In this document: positions 12,991 through 25,969 of the stretch, in pieces | Layout: every line of letters starts with the position of its first letter | Position numbering within the stretch: position 1 is the stretch's first letter | Assembly: GCA_024336345.1 (NCBI GenBank) | Contig: JANFOG010000012.1 | Span: 62,001-126,000, forward strand | Length of the DNA: 64,000 nucleotides | Source: Mariannaea sp. PMI_226 | Lineage: Eukaryota; Ascomycota; Sordariomycetes; Hypocreales; Nectriaceae | Reading direction: 5' to 3' | The notes under the pieces: model-generated | The model's database searches: none | What the model was told of the DNA's origin: nothing | Seen by the model: the letters and a program-made list of their open reading frames with translations, nothing else | Made by a program: the position numbers and the translations under genes

Positions 12991-13854
12991 ATGGATGCAG
13001 TCCATCGCTTCTCACAAATCTTCACCGGTCCTCCCAAGTCTAACGGCACACCATGCGGTCGGCGCGTGCAGTTCATGTCGGACCTTCATCTCGAGCTGAA
13101 TCGGCAATACGCCACGTTTGATTTCGAGGTGAAAGCCCCTCTGCTCGTTCTTGCTGGCGACATTGGCAGACTGGTCGACTACGAACCTTTCCTGGGCTTC
13201 TTGGCCCGTCAGACGGTACGATTTGAAAAGGTCTTCCTCGTCCTGGGAAATCATGAGTTTTACGAAATGAGCTACGAAGATGGCATTGCAAAGGCGGAGG
13301 AATTGGAGAAGGAGGATATATTGGGTGAAAAGCTGGTGGTCATGCATCGAAAGCGATGGGATGATGAGTCTTCTCGCCTGACCATTCTTGGGTGCACGCT
13401 ATGGTCCAGTATCCCAAAGAAAGCAGAGGACGATGTGACTCTTCGTGTCTCAGATTATAAAATGATCACTGATTGGTCTGTCGTCCAACACAACGCTTGT
13501 CACGCCGCAGACTTGTCGTTCCTTACTACAGCCGTCTCTGACATAGACACCTTGCCTGCCGAGGCCGAAAGGCTCATTCTGATAGTCACACATCATGCGC
13601 CCGTCATTAAAGGGACTTCAAGGCCAGAACATGAGAAGAATCCCTGGAAAGCCGCCTTCTCCACTGATGTGTTGACCAGGAAGGAGTTTGCACGAGTAGC
13701 GTGGTGGATTTTTGGACATACGCATTTCACGACGGAGTTTCAGAGAGGTGGCATCAGGATAAGGGCGAACCAGAGAGGATATGTCTTGGGCTTCAAGGGA
13801 CCGACATTAGAAAACACGAGAGGCTTTGATGCTGAGAAGGTTATTGAGCTTTGA
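12991..13854 (+). CDS. Calcineurin-like metallophosphoesterase
   Basis: This is a 287-residue, single-exon soluble protein with the full dimetal phosphoesterase signature. It has SDLHLE (D31, H33), GDIGR (D57), GNHEF (N87, H88), THHAP (H201, H202) and GHTHF (H243, H245). These residues bind two metal ions and carry out phosphate-ester hydrolysis in the family. There is no signal peptide or membrane segment, so a cytosolic enzyme is likely. The substrate cannot be read from the sequence; fungal relatives are usually annotated only as Ser/Thr-phosphatase-like or phosphoesterase. The start ATG at 12991 follows a CATCACA context and gives the usual family length. Confidence 0.93.
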   Translation: MDAVHRFSQIFTGPPKSNGTPCGRRVQFMSDLHLELNRQYATFDFEVKAPLLVLAGDIGRLVDYEPFLGFLARQTVRFEKVFLVLGNHEFYEMSYEDGIAKAEELEKEDILGEKLVVMHRKRWDDESSRLTILGCTLWSSIPKKAEDDVTLRVSDYKMITDWSVVQHNACHAADLSFLTTAVSDIDTLPAEAERLILIVTHHAPVIKGTSRPEHEKNPWKAAFSTDVLTRKEFARVAWWIFGHTHFTTEFQRGGIRIRANQRGYVLGFKGPTLENTRGFDAEKVIEL

Positions 13855-14591
13855 GATATGGGACATGGAAGGGCGCAATGGAGCATCTACGGTCAACTAG
13901 TCAATTTGGGGACATCATTAGATTGTGGCATGTTTATTTTCGGGGATAGGACTATTGGATACTAGGAAGAATCTAGGACATAAAATATCTATGATTATTC
14001 CTCAAAATTTATGGGAAACGGCTGCTCATGGTGATATGTGTTGCAATGCGTTGCCCCGTTCTAACGCAACGCCTGGCTCAGGCTAATTCGTCGACTAGAC
14101 CATCACCATGCATAACCACCAACTTGCGTTTATGAGTTTTTTTTTTCAGCGATTTATTTATAATTCAAAGCACCCAATTGATTCACATGTGCATATATTC
14201 ATGGCCATTGGCCTTTTGCAGTCTTCTTGGGTTGGTCGAGTCCTAACTCACCAGTTACAGTAAGGTGGAAGATGACGTACGGTTGGTGGTCTTTAAGACG
14301 ACATTCTGAAAAAATGAAAGTCAATAAATATCGCCATATGCTTTACTCTTAGCTTTCTATTTATGTCCATTTCTTCAATTTTGTTCTTTCGTTCGTGACG
14401 TATTTGCTCGCTGTGTTATTGCGAATGGAAATCCGTACTCTCCCATGATGGATGGATATTTTGTTGCCTGAGGCATTAATACTTCCCAATTAGCGCCATC
14501 TCGTCTGAGCTTCCAAAAAATTGGATGCTGATGAGTAGAGCGGCCATTGTCTCGTACCAATTCAGCCCGGCCACGGCCTTTTCCCACAACA
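13855..14591. other. Intergenic region upstream of the uL15m gene
   Basis: This 0.7 kb, fairly AT-rich spacer has short T runs and no supported gene. Confidence 0.55.
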
Positions 14592-15541
14592 ATGCCTCCT
14601 CGAATCTCTCCTCTCAGCTCCTCTGTGTGCTGTAGAGCAACTATCAATGCCCCCGTCACCTCGCTGACCGCGTACCTGGCCGGCCTCTCCCTGCAGGCTC
14701 GACAAGCCTCCATCCTCACCCGCCTCGCCGACAACCCAGGTGCAATTCACAAGAAGAAACGAGTCGGTCGCGGTCCTTCATCTGGCCATGGAAAGACGTC
14801 CGGTCGTGGTCACAAGGGTCAAAAACAGCACGGAAAGGTCAAGCCGTGGTTTCAAGGTGGCCAGACACCCCTCATCGTATCGCATGGACGGAAGGGCTTT
14901 ACCAACTTGTAAGCGGTGGACGAATTGCAATCCTTTGGAAATATCAGTTGGGCTAATTGAAATTTTTTAGCCGTGCTCCTAAAATGTCAGAGGTCAATCT
15001 CGATCAGATTCAGGCCTGGGTTGACCAGGGACGACTCGACCCCACGAAGCAGATCACCCCAAAGGAATTGATCGAGAGCGGCCTGGTTGGAACGGTCAAG
15101 GACGGCATCAAGATTCTTTCCCGCGGCGCCGACACCCTTAAGCAGCCCATTGATGTCATGGTTTCCCGTGTATCCGCACAAGCCATCACGGCCATTGAGA
15201 GTGCCGGCGGCAAGGTCCTTACCCGATACTACACCAAGTTGGCCATCAAGCGTCTCCTTACCGGCGAATCAATCAACACCGACAAGCCCCTGCCTGTAGG
15301 AAAGGAACATGTCGAGAGTGTTCTAGAGCAGGCAAGGAAGAATCTCTTCCGATACCGGTTGCCCGACCCAACCAGCCGTGAGGACATTGAATACTACCGA
15401 GACCCTGCACACCGGGGATACCTAAGCCACCAACTTGCTCCGGGCGAATCACCAAGTTTGTACTTCAAGGTGCCTGGTGTTCACAAGATCAAGAGCGAGG
15501 TTAAGAAAGAGAACAAGCAGACAGAAGAGACGATGTGGTGA
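14592..15541 (+). CDS. Mitochondrial large-subunit ribosomal protein uL15m (yeast Mrpl10 type)
   Basis: This is a structural protein of the mitochondrial large ribosomal subunit. Exons 14592-14908 and 14971-15541 join across a GT-AG intron inside the GFTNF-RAPK segment to give 295 residues. The N-terminus is a likely mitochondrial presequence. Next comes the Gly/Lys/Arg-rich rRNA-binding stretch characteristic of L15 ([20 protein letters not shown], then GHKGQKQ). The C-terminal L15 globular part has [11 protein letters not shown] and a [17 protein letters not shown] segment, followed by the fungal mitochondrial extension. The ATG at 14592 is preferred; a longer frame to 14547 begins with TTG. 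Confidence 0.94.
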
Positions 15542-16586
15542 GCCTTGGATGAATAGATGGAAACGAGCAGCAGAAATCGCGAGCTCGAAAACGGCTGTAT
15601 TATATAGTGCACTTGAGCAAGTACTTTGAATGGGATAAAGAGACCAATGTACGATTAAACAATTGGAAAAACATGTCATGTCAATAAGTTGGTACCTATG
15701 TTGAGGAACATTATCAATACATACCTACCTGAGGTACATAAAATGTGCGGACACTGGGAGGCGCCATGAGATGGACCCACAGCGCGCCACAAGCGACGTT
15801 GAGCCCGCCAGGTTTGGATGGATGTGGCTCAAGACCTGTGCCAATAACCCGGGATCGATCCAAGATCGAGTGGGGGTTCTGGAGGAGTATGTATAAGTCC
15901 TCCGTTATGTGCATTCATAGGAGGTAGATAAACGTCTACACCCGTACTTTATTCTTTATCCTTGCTCTGTTAGTTTACTTCTACTATTACTCCTACCTAC
16001 CTACAGGTATCTACTTTGAACAGTAATCACATACGTCAAAAAAAGAGCTGCTGTCTGTTTCGTTTGAAGATCCATGTCCAAGGAAGTGCTCAATGCTCCA
16101 CAAAGCTTTTCTAGGTGTTCCCCGCTGGGGCAGCATGTATGTACAGTGTAACCACCCACGTTACAGGCCTTGCAGCGCAGCGCTCCCGAGGCTGCGCCAC
16201 CAGCAAACCTCTTCTCCACTCCAGTAATGACTTCACCAACCTCCTTCCACGCACGCCGCTTCGTCTCTCCCTCGTCCCAAACATTTGCGCCCATCTTTTC
16301 GTATGATTAGAGGCTTCATTGCTTAGTGACTTTGTCTGCAGCATCAACGGGAGCGCGGAGGGAAGCCTCGTAGGCCTCTTCGTTTTTTTTCTTCTGCCCG
16401 TGGCACTTTTTGTGACTTGCGCTCTCGTCTGACTTTTTTATCGCATTGCCTTCGTCAACTCCGAGATTACGAATCCCTTCAAGTCACCAACCTGGGCACG
16501 CACTTTTCATTACAATCACGATTAATCGATCTCTGCAAAAATAACTATCGTCTTGTTCTTGCTCTACTTCATTAATCGCATGCACA
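15542..16586. other. Intergenic region between uL15m and Mvp1 genes
   Basis: About 1 kb with no supported gene. ACCTACCT-type repeats occur at about 15722-15737 and 15990-16005. The last 200 bp are pyrimidine-rich and are probably the Mvp1 leader. Confidence 0.55.
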
Positions 16587-19067
16587 ATGTCCCTCTTTGG
16601 AACCTCCCCGACCCAAGAGGAGCCCGCTGTGGTGGCGTCGCCAACTCGCTCAAGGTCCGCTGGCGGCCTCTTCGATAACGAGCCCGTATCTAAGGCTTCG
16701 TCCAACAGCCTCTTCGCCGACGACGATGGTGCTGGCGGCTCCCCCTGGGACATGCCCACGCCGCGAAAACAGCGAAGCCGCGCCGATCTAATTCGCAACC
16801 TTCTACCTTCTTCTGAGGTGCCGGATAGCTATATCGAAATCTTCGATGTTGCCATACACGAAGAAGGCTCCTCTGACCGCGTCACATCGGGAGGCATCGC
16901 AAGGCTTTTTGCCGCTGCCCGCCTGAGTGCCGATGCTCAAGCCCGCATCATGTCCCTGGTGGCTCCTGGAGGTAGTGAAGTAACGCTTGGGCGAGATGAG
17001 TTCAATGTTGTATTGGCGCTGGTGGGCCTTGCCCAGGAGGGCGAAGTGATTAGCCTCGATGGCGTGGATGAACGTCGGCGCAGTAAGTGAAGCTCTCATA
17101 GCCCATCTCAACCGCAGAACTCTCTGCGAAAAAAACACCCTGACTGGCTATGTAACAGTCACACCTGTTTTCATCTCATCTTATCTCAGTGGATTTCTTC
17201 CCACCATCCCCCTTGGCGGTTTGGTGGAGACACTACGCCATGCAAGTAATAACAACTCATTTCTTTCTTAGACCTACCGCAGCCCAAGCTGCCGGGCATC
17301 ACCGCTGAGCCTGTCTTGCCTCCTATCGAAGAACTATCAGCCAAACCTCCCCAGACCCCCCCTAAAGACGTTATAATTCCTTCTCGTCAACCTGCAAAGC
17401 TTCCCCGACCTGCCATGGACGACCCTGAAGACGATCCGTGGAACACACCTGATGTTCATAAAACACATAACCACCCGAAACCGAATGGCACGCGGAATCA
17501 CGATACGAATGGCCACCCTCCGTTCAGCCAGCCGCCGCCAGCAACCACGATCGCAAGTCCGCCAACCACAAAATTCGTGCCCCCTTCAGTACCAGCTACC
17601 GATGGAGCACAACAACACAATACCACCAGCTCTGTTGCTACGCCCAGTGGATGGGGAGGTTACTTTGACGGATCGGCTCCTGCTCCTGGAGGCTTTGGCG
17701 ACGTACCGCAAAATGCCGTCCCCAACCCATTCGGTGGCCCGGACCGAACTCCCAGTGGCAATCCAACACCTGGCTTACCACAACACCCAAGTGGTTCTGG
17801 CAGAACTGGCCATAGTGTTGAGGAGAACGTCATTGTTACCTTGATGCCAGAAAAGGAAGGCATGTTCATGTTTCAACATCACAACTACGAAGTGGCCAGC
17901 CTGCGTCGTGGCAGCAAGGTCATCCGCCGATACAGCGACTTCGTCTGGCTCCTCGAGTGTCTTCACAAAAGGTACCCATTCAGGGTCCTGCCACTTCTTC
18001 CGCCAAAGCGTGTTGGCGTCAACGGCAGTCACCTATCCAACGACGGCGCTTTCATTGAGAAACGAAGGAGGGGTCTAGCTCGATTCTTGAACGCTCTTGT
18101 GCGGCACCCCGTGTTAAGTCAGGAGCAGCTAGTCATCATGTTCTTGACGGTACCTACGGTATGCCTTTCCTTATCCATCCACGTGAATTTACTAACCCCG
18201 AGGAGCAGGAATTGGCTGTTTGGCGTAAGCAGGCCACGATTTCCGTCCAGGACGAATTCGCCGAAAAGGCTCTACCTCCAGGTCTCGAGGACTCGCTACC
18301 ACCCACTCTCGAGGAACTCTTTGATCGAACTCAGCAGGGCATCAAGCGCTCTGCAGAGCTGTACATCAACGTCTGCAACATCATGGACCGTCTTGTCAAG
18401 CGAACCGAGGGAGTTGCGGCAGACCACGCCCGAATTGCACTCTCTCTCATATCCCTCACTGAAGCATCTGCCGATACGTACGCATCTGATACCAATGAGA
18501 TTCCCTTGCTCAATGATGGTCTCGTTGCCATGAGCAAGCATCTTCGAACATGTCAAGCTTTAATGGAAGACGAGAGCCGTGGTTGGGATGAGGGTGTGCT
18601 GGAAGATTTGAAGCGACAACGAGATGCGCTCGTAAGCGTTCGTGAGATGTTTGACAGGCGAGAACGCTTAGACAAGGACAATATTCCCTACCTCGAGCGG
18701 AGGATCCAGACCAACGAAACGAAACTGGCCAGTCTGAGAACAAAGCCTGATGGTGTTGTGAAACCTGGTGAGATTGAAAAGGTGGCAGAGAACATTATCA
18801 AGGTGAGCGTGACGCGATATGTTTCCCGTCTCAGGCGTTGCTAATATATTGGATCAGGACAAGGAGTCTATTGTTCAGCAGCACAACCGTTCCATCTTCG
18901 TTAAAGAATGCCTTCGTGACGAGCTCCTCACTTTCCAGTCAACGCAATACCACGTCAGCCGCTGGAACCAGGATTGGGCCGGAGAGCGAGTCAAGTACGC
19001 CGAGATGCTTGCCGACAACTGGCGACGGCTGCTGGATGAGTTGGAGGGCATGCCACTTGGCGAGTAG
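16587..19067 (+). CDS. mvp1: Sorting nexin Mvp1 (PX-BAR, endosome)
   Basis: This is a peripheral endosomal membrane protein that binds phosphatidylinositol-3-phosphate and helps recycle cargo from endosomes and sort to the vacuole. Exons 16587-17082, 17272-18158, 18209-18802 and 18858-19067 join in frame and give 728 residues. Order of parts: an N-terminal region starting MSLFGTSP with an EH-like segment, a Pro/Asn-rich linker (about 170-345), the PX domain (about 348-465) with the lipid-binding RRYSDF motif at about 384-389 and the LPPKR loop, then a helical BAR-type region rich in Arg/Glu heptads to the end. The order and length agree with Mvp1 rather than with Vps5 or Snx3 types. Confidence 0.93.
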
Positions 19068-19792
19068 AGTCTGCCAGACAGGTACCGCACGACATGCTGC
19101 CTTGGGAATCCAGATAGCAGCGTGAGCGAGGAAACACGACCATTCAAGATAATATTCAGGAAACTCAAATGGTGATAAGGGGCGAAGTAATTAAGAGTGA
19201 GACGCGAGTTTCCATTTGTCAGGGAACGGGAATGAAGAGATTGGAGTCATTCGACGTTATGCATTTTCTACACAAGAATAAGTACAAAGGACATTGGTCA
19301 GAGTGCGAAATACGCGCTCAAGACAAGGGAGGGCTGTAGAGGGAAGCATGGGGCTGTCTGTCTTCGCGATACCCTTCGTTCTTATTTCCAGCTGACTCTT
19401 TTTTTTTGGTGACCCAAGGGGGGTTTTCGTTATGGCAACATGCCGGGTTCTTCCGTCTCTTTTTGTTGATAGTACAAGACGAAGTGGACCGTGTATAAGT
19501 GTATGTATGTATGTACATATTGAATATGGTCTTGGCCACTTTGATCAAGAGTATTAAATACTTGCATGAAGTTATTCGTAATGTGTACAAGACGCGACGG
19601 GCAGGGTCAGGTTTCAGTGAGAACAGGTCTAATATGCTTCATCCTTCAATGTCAATTTTCTTTTTGCTCCATCTCCCCTTCTTTTTCCTCATCTCTGTTG
19701 CCCGTATCATGCTCCCACGCCAGTCTATATATGTGTATACATCCTTACTATGTCGACGCAGATGAATATATATCAATTCATGTCATCGCGCC
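19068..19792. other. Convergent 3' intergenic region (Mvp1 / dihydroxy-acid dehydratase)
   Basis: This 0.7 kb holds both 3' flanks. A short TGTA-type microsatellite lies at about 19495-19515. No gene is seen. Confidence 0.55.
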
Positions 19793-21982
19793 TCACCACA
19801 CATCTGTCACGGCTCCATGGCTCGCATCTCCGACTAACCGCGCATACTTGGCCAGAACTCCTCTCTTGACCCTTGGCTCTGGAGCAACCCACTTGCTTCT
19901 CCGGCTCTCCATCTCAGCGTCGGTGATGTCCACGTCGATCCTGTTTCGTACCGCATCAATGGTCACCACGTCCTCGTCCTGAACTAGCGCAATCGGTCCG
20001 CCCATGGCCGCCTCCGGGACGACGTGGCCGACGATGAAGCCGTGGGAGGCACCGCTGTAGCGGCCATCCGTCACAAGCGCCACGTTCTTGAGCCCGGCGC
20101 CCATAATGGCGGCCGAGGCCTTGAGTTGTTCTGGCATGCCTGGTCCGCCTTTGGGGCCTTCGTACCGCACGATGATAACCAGGTTGCCGTCTTCCTCGCG
20201 GATGGAGCCTGCAGCCAAAGCAGCTGACAGTGCGCTCTCCGAGTTGAAGACGCGGGCGCGGCCGGTGAAGCTCAGTCCTTCTTTGCCCGTAATCTTGGCC
20301 ACGGCTCCGCCGGGGGCAAAGTTGCCACGGAGGATGCGGATGTGGCCGGTAGCTTTGATGGGATCTTCAAGAGGACGGATGATTTGCTGACCCGGGTCCA
20401 GACTCGGCCAGTCGGCTACATTCTCGACCAGAGTCTTACCTGTGACAGTCATGATAGTACCATCGAGGACGCCTCGGGCCACGAGCATCTTGATAACCGA
20501 CGGTGTGCCACCAACCTCGTACAGGTCTTCCATATAGTACTTACCCGAGGGCGCCAGGTCAGCCAGGAAGGGAGTGCGGTCGCTTGTGCGCTGGATGTCG
20601 TCGAGGGTCAGCTCCACGCCGGCGGTGTTGGCCATGGCGAGGAAGTGCAGCACGCCGTTTGTCGACCCACCCAAGATCATGGTAAGGACAAGCGCATTCT
20701 CAAAAGCCGCTCGCGTCATCAAGTCACGCGGTCGGAGATCCTTCTCCATGGTGGTGCGGATGACCTGGGCGGCGCGTTCGCACTCGCGGTGCTTCTCGGG
20801 TGACTCGGCTGGGTAGGAGGATGAGCCTGGCAGGGTCAAGCCCATGGCTTCGATGGCAGTAGCCATGGTGTTGGCCGTGTACATGCCACCGCAAGCACCG
20901 GCCCCGGGGCAAGCATGCTGCTCGATATCGTCCATTACGTCGGCGCTGGTCCGTCCAGGAGCCCCGGGGTCTGTCTTAGCATGAAGCCGGCCGTAGGTAA
21001 AGGCACCCGAAGCCTCGTAGCAGGTACTGATGTTGATGGGCTTCTCGAGGAGGCTTGAGTGGCCCTTGCGGATGGTACCACCGTAAATCATGATGAAGGG
21101 TCGATTATGGCGGGCGGCGGCCATGACGACGCCAGGCATGTTCTTGTCGCAGCCAGGGATTGAGATATTGGCATCGTGGTGTTGAGCGCAGGTGACAGAT
21201 TCGATGGAGTCGGCAATGAGTTCGCGGGTCTGCAGGGAAAAGCGCATGCCTACACAGTACATGAGCATGGGGAAAGGGGCGGAGGGTGGGAGGGAAGGTA
21301 GGTGACTCTATTTGAAAGGAATTTGGAGTCATGACGGGTCGAAACTCACCTTCACCTCCCATTGTGATAGCATCTGACACGCCGACAGTGTTGAACTGCC
21401 ATCCGAGCATGCCCTCTTTCTCGATTGACTTCTTCACGATTTGGCCGAGGTCAAGGACTAGCCCGTTGTAAGTCAATTGTTCATCATGATCCACAGCCCG
21501 CTCTCATGATGTCATGTTCCTCACTCACGATGAGTACTAGATGAGAACCGACGGTTAGCCACTTCAGAATCCTCAGCTTTTCCTAGTGTCATCCATCTGT
21601 TTGGACGAGAGAAGACTCCTTTTTAGGTTATGTTTTGTCTCGAGAGAAGACTTACTTGCATGGGTTTCCCTGCCACCAAACAGTCGCTACGCCGACTTGG
21701 GGTGCGTTCTTCATCATTTCCTTGTTGGGAACGCCAGCTCCGTAGAGCATAGCCTGTAGTTGGATGGTCAATGAAACCTGCCCTTGTCCTGTTGCTAGAT
21801 TTTCCTGGAGAATGCATGGTATTACTGCGTACCTGAGCACCGGGATAGTCATGACCGCGGGTGACCTTGGTCGACCATCGATTGAGGGCACCACCAGGGG
21901 GCAGGCAAGGGAACTGGATATAGTCCTTGGGAGCCTTAGGGTCCTGCGTGGGGGCCGGTAAACTGTCGTTGGTTCCCGCCAT
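19793..21982 (-). CDS. Dihydroxy-acid dehydratase (Ilv3 family), without an obvious mitochondrial presequence
   Basis: The enzyme dehydrates 2,3-dihydroxy-isovalerate and 2,3-dihydroxy-3-methylvalerate to the 2-keto acids of valine and isoleucine synthesis. Minus-strand exons 21833-21982, 21656-21753, 21529-21536 (only 8 bp), 21350-21457 and 19793-21249 join in frame to 606 residues. Iron-sulfur cysteines are C82 in GNPCN, C155 in GCDKNMPG and C241 in [15 protein letters not shown]. The late [16 protein letters not shown] motif is intact. The housekeeping fungal enzyme normally starts with a basic mitochondrial presequence. Here the N-terminus ([20 protein letters not shown]) has few basic and several acidic residues, which suggests a paralog outside mitochondria. 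Filamentous fungi often have several Ilv3 paralogs. All cluster residues are kept, so activity is likely. Confidence 0.92.
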
Positions 21983-24900
21983 GGTGGAATTCTTTTCTGT
22001 AGAGTCGGAAAGGTATGAAATATCCTCTTTGAGAAGAGGGTGTGGTTGAGTCAGTGGCGGGGGGAGGGGAGAGTAATAAAGTAGAATTTGTCCGACGGAT
22101 GATCAAAGAGATGTTGTTAACCGATGGTTAGAGCCGGCAAAATAGAAATTGGGAACTGGGATGATGGAGCGATGTCGGAGAAGTGAATCAAGTTTTTAAG
22201 AGGGACAGTGAGAGACGAGAGAGAGACGAGAGAGAGGAAGGGAGATACAAAGAGGGGGAGAAAGGGCGGCGGATAACAAGGTGAGGCGGAAAACCGGAGT
22301 ATGACGAGAGAGAATGTGTGCGTGTGTGTGGGTGTGAGTGTTTGTGTGAGAGCGTACTCAAGCGCGAGTGAGCGTTGTACGTGTGTGTGGGCAATGCGGA
22401 GTAGGACAGACGGTGAGGGGGATGTGGCCTTCTATCAAGGTAGTTACACGCACATACATACATAGCTTGGCAAACTAGTAGCAAGCAAGCCTTACAGTAC
22501 CGGTACAAGCCTCGTTTTTCCAGAGGCTCGCTCGCTATCAACAAAACTGACAAGGCACAGGGGCAATACCGAACAGAGTGCTGCTAGCTAGTTTAAAGCG
22601 GAACGGAGAAGTGCGGCAATGGCGATGATATCACTGGTGGGGAAGTCGTATCTTCTCGGTACAATGCCTACACCACAGTAGTCTACCTCTCTCTCTCTGT
22701 AACTCGTCCGACGGGGATCAGCCTCTAAGAGAACGAGGGAGACAAGAAGAGGGGGGGAGGGGGGAGGGGGTGGTGAGGGGTGAGCCGCCAAGCTGCATAT
22801 AATTACCGGACGTGCCTAGGCTTGCTTGGGGAGTCAACGTTAAAAGTACGAGACTACCACATACGTCGTAGGTTTCTTGTGTACCTGGTCTGTCTTTTTT
22901 TCCCTACATAATCTGTACATTTATTAGTAGTATACATATCAAGGTGTGTGAAGAACTGAGGGGGGCTGGCTGAATTGCCCAAGGTTGTCTTTACCCGTGT
23001 CATTGAAGCATGACTGAGTGTGCCCGCCCTCATTGATTGCAATTGAAAGTGCCTAATAACCAGCAAAGCGTCAAACGAGGCCATCCAAGCCAAATAGGCA
23101 AATAAGGGACTCCTCAAAAAAAAACAATTTCTCTTATCCGCCTCCGAGGCTCGTGATTTACAATACGACTTGACCGCTTTCCGCTTCCACAAATCGAATA
23201 GCAACCCCTACAGCTTACGATGACGTCCCCGATACATACATACTTACTTACTTACATGGACTGCAGATTACATATGTATGTAGATATAGATGATTAGACT
23301 ACCTTTTGCGATGTAGGTGCTTATGGAATTTGGTGAACTAGTAATCTGTACTCGACAAACACCCTCAATCCAAAGATCAAGAGGGGGGAAAAAAAAGAAA
23401 AGCAAAAAACAACCAACCCAAGAAATCCTTCTCAGGCTAAGTTGGTAAGGTTATTAATAATACCCTCTACCTAACATCAAAGGCAAAAAGGCCTTTCGGG
23501 TGGATGGATCCCCTCCCTGGCTTGGGTCTCCTCATTTTTTTCTCTCTCATCTCGTCGAATGCCCGGCCTCGGCTTAGCAATTGAACGGTCATAGGATCCC
23601 CGTCATGCGTGCAGTAGCTGGATTACGAGTCCCACTACCGAGAGAGGAGGATGGGTCAAGAAAAAAGCTGTCAGTCACAGGAAGAAAAAAGAAAAAAAGA
23701 GGAAAGCAGAAAGGCAGCAAAAAAGGGCGCGAGGTGTGCGGGACCAAACATCGTGGTGTGCAGGTTCAACATGCGAGGCCCGAAGCAGAAGTAATAGCAG
23801 AAGCAAAAGCCTCCCCTCCACCATCCCAAGCTTGCAACAATGCAGAATCGTCAATACACTATGAGTTTTAACTATCTACTTAGCCACGGTACTTCATAAT
23901 CCGGTATGAAGCCGTTCTCCCCTCCCCTCCCCCTCCTTTCTTTAAAAAATTACTCCAGAAAATTCGAGCAAAGCTCCTCCCTCCACATCAATCTCGCTGC
24001 AACCACATTCTTCTCGTAGCTCTTTGGATCTGGTTTCAAAACAACCTTACCCTCTCTCCGCAGCAGCTGCATCTACCGGCCGGTGCGTTGTCGATGTCGA
24101 CACCATACGACCCCCCCTCCCCCTCCCCCCTCCAAGTCTCCGGCTTTCAAATCCCGGCCGCCCCTCCGGATTTCCCGGGCTCTTGGAGCCGAGCTCTGGG
24201 AACTCTGGGAACAAAACGTGCTTCCTTACTTCCTCTGACTGGTGCTACTATTGTCTATCCTTTCAACCACCCACCCTTGCAGCCTCGTACCATTTTTATT
24301 TTACTGTACGGAGTACTCCCCCCCTCCGTCCAAACACAGCGGCATTCTTACTACCTGAATAAGGTACCTATGCATGATTACCCTTGCCTTACCCTGCCCT
24401 TGCCCTTTCCTTGCCCTTAGCTGCCATGTGCATCTCACAGTGTGCATACGGGCGTATACAACTACGCACAACCACAGCTAGTTGACCAACTCATCGGACC
24501 GGTGAAAACAAAGGATGAAGAGACCTTATTAGGTACTCATGTCTGCACGTGCGTCTCTTGTGGAACTGAAAGATAACAATTGAACGAGCCCAATTCATCA
24601 AGATTGGTATCACGCAATGCAGGCCCGCCATCACCACGGTTGCGTCACGCCGCGCACAGCACGCACCTAAATCTTGGAAATCCCCCTCCCCCCCCCCCCA
24701 GCGTCCTTTGAAGATCGTTGCTTTTGACAACTCAATTGCTTACGTGCCCTGCCGTCATTGTGTATAGCCAGCCAGCAAGGCGTCATTGTGCAAGTTTGAA
24801 GGAGATAAGGAAAGATGGATCTGGCAACCATTCTCCACATGCGATTGACGACCACCATGAACAAGCTGTATACACACAAGCCCATCGTGACATTGAAACA

Positions 24901-25969
24901 GCCACATAGTTCCGTTGGCAATTCCTTCTCTCTCCGTCCCTCCCTTCGTCCCTCTCTCTATCTCTATCTCTATCTCTTAAACTTGTTCAAGAAACAAGGG
25001 AGCAAGAAGCTGGCTTGACAGATGCATGAAGCAAAAGCCCATTACGCTTAGTTAGCTTCCGTTTCACATCGCATTAACATTGGTCTTAAGTCGAGGTTTC
25101 ACAATGCGCATAGTTCGGAACACTGTAAGCCGAAGACGCACGCGCAATGTTGTCAACAGTGACTACAATCCACGTTCATGTTCCTCTGCAGGTAAACATC
25201 TTCACCAAGACGTCTTTGCTTTGCTCCCTAGGGTGGTTGACTACTCGTTGTTCCAAAAGGAGAGCGAGTAAAAAACATCTCGTATCTCATGTAGTACGCA
25301 ATTCAGTAGTCTCTTTATAGAAGAATTAATAACATCAATTTTCTTCATCATATCATTTCCCAATCCCTACTTCTAGTGGCCTATTCCATCCATTAAAAAT
25401 AAGAACAAAGAGCATAGATAATAAGAGACAAAAGCCTGTCCGCCTTTTTGTTCGCAAAATTGGACGAGCTAATATCGGGAAACGAGAAAACATAAAAATT
25501 CTAGTCAGCCGACTAGTAGGAAAAGCAGAACCCAAGCAAAGTCAGTCAATACAGTCCCATGTTCGAATTACATGGACCCAGGTCTTATCCCAGGCCTACT
25601 CTTCATTTCGTGTAGTAGAACCTCATGTCCCCGAAGCAACCCCCTTTTACATTCCTTTTGATACGGGGTTCACAACCGCTGTACCATATTCGCCCTCTCA
25701 CGACGCAGGGACAAACCGAAAAGCCAATAATGAGAAAGAATGGAACAGAGATATGGAAATATCCTAAGAAACATAAAGAATGGAAGAGGCATAAGTAAAA
25801 CGCCTCTGCTTCATGCATATGGATGCGTGAGCTGCAGTAAATCAACTGTGGGCGTCAAAACCCTGGCTCCCGTAAACCAGGTTTAGAGCCCATAGGATAA
25901 GAATGAGAGAATATTTGGCATAAAGTCGACGTATATTAAACGGGATGAGCCACATTCAATAGAACAGGC
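21983..25969. other. Gene-poor 4-kb region with simple repeats
   Basis: No supported gene. The first 0.8 kb is the upstream region of the dehydratase gene, purine-rich on the plus strand (GAGA tracts at 22200-22260 and G-rich runs at 22740-22785), so the sense strand is pyrimidine-rich as in many fungal leaders. A C-rich tract lies at about 24105-24135, a CTAT/CTCT repeat at 24945-24975 and an A/G-rich tract at 23660-23740. Confidence 0.55.
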
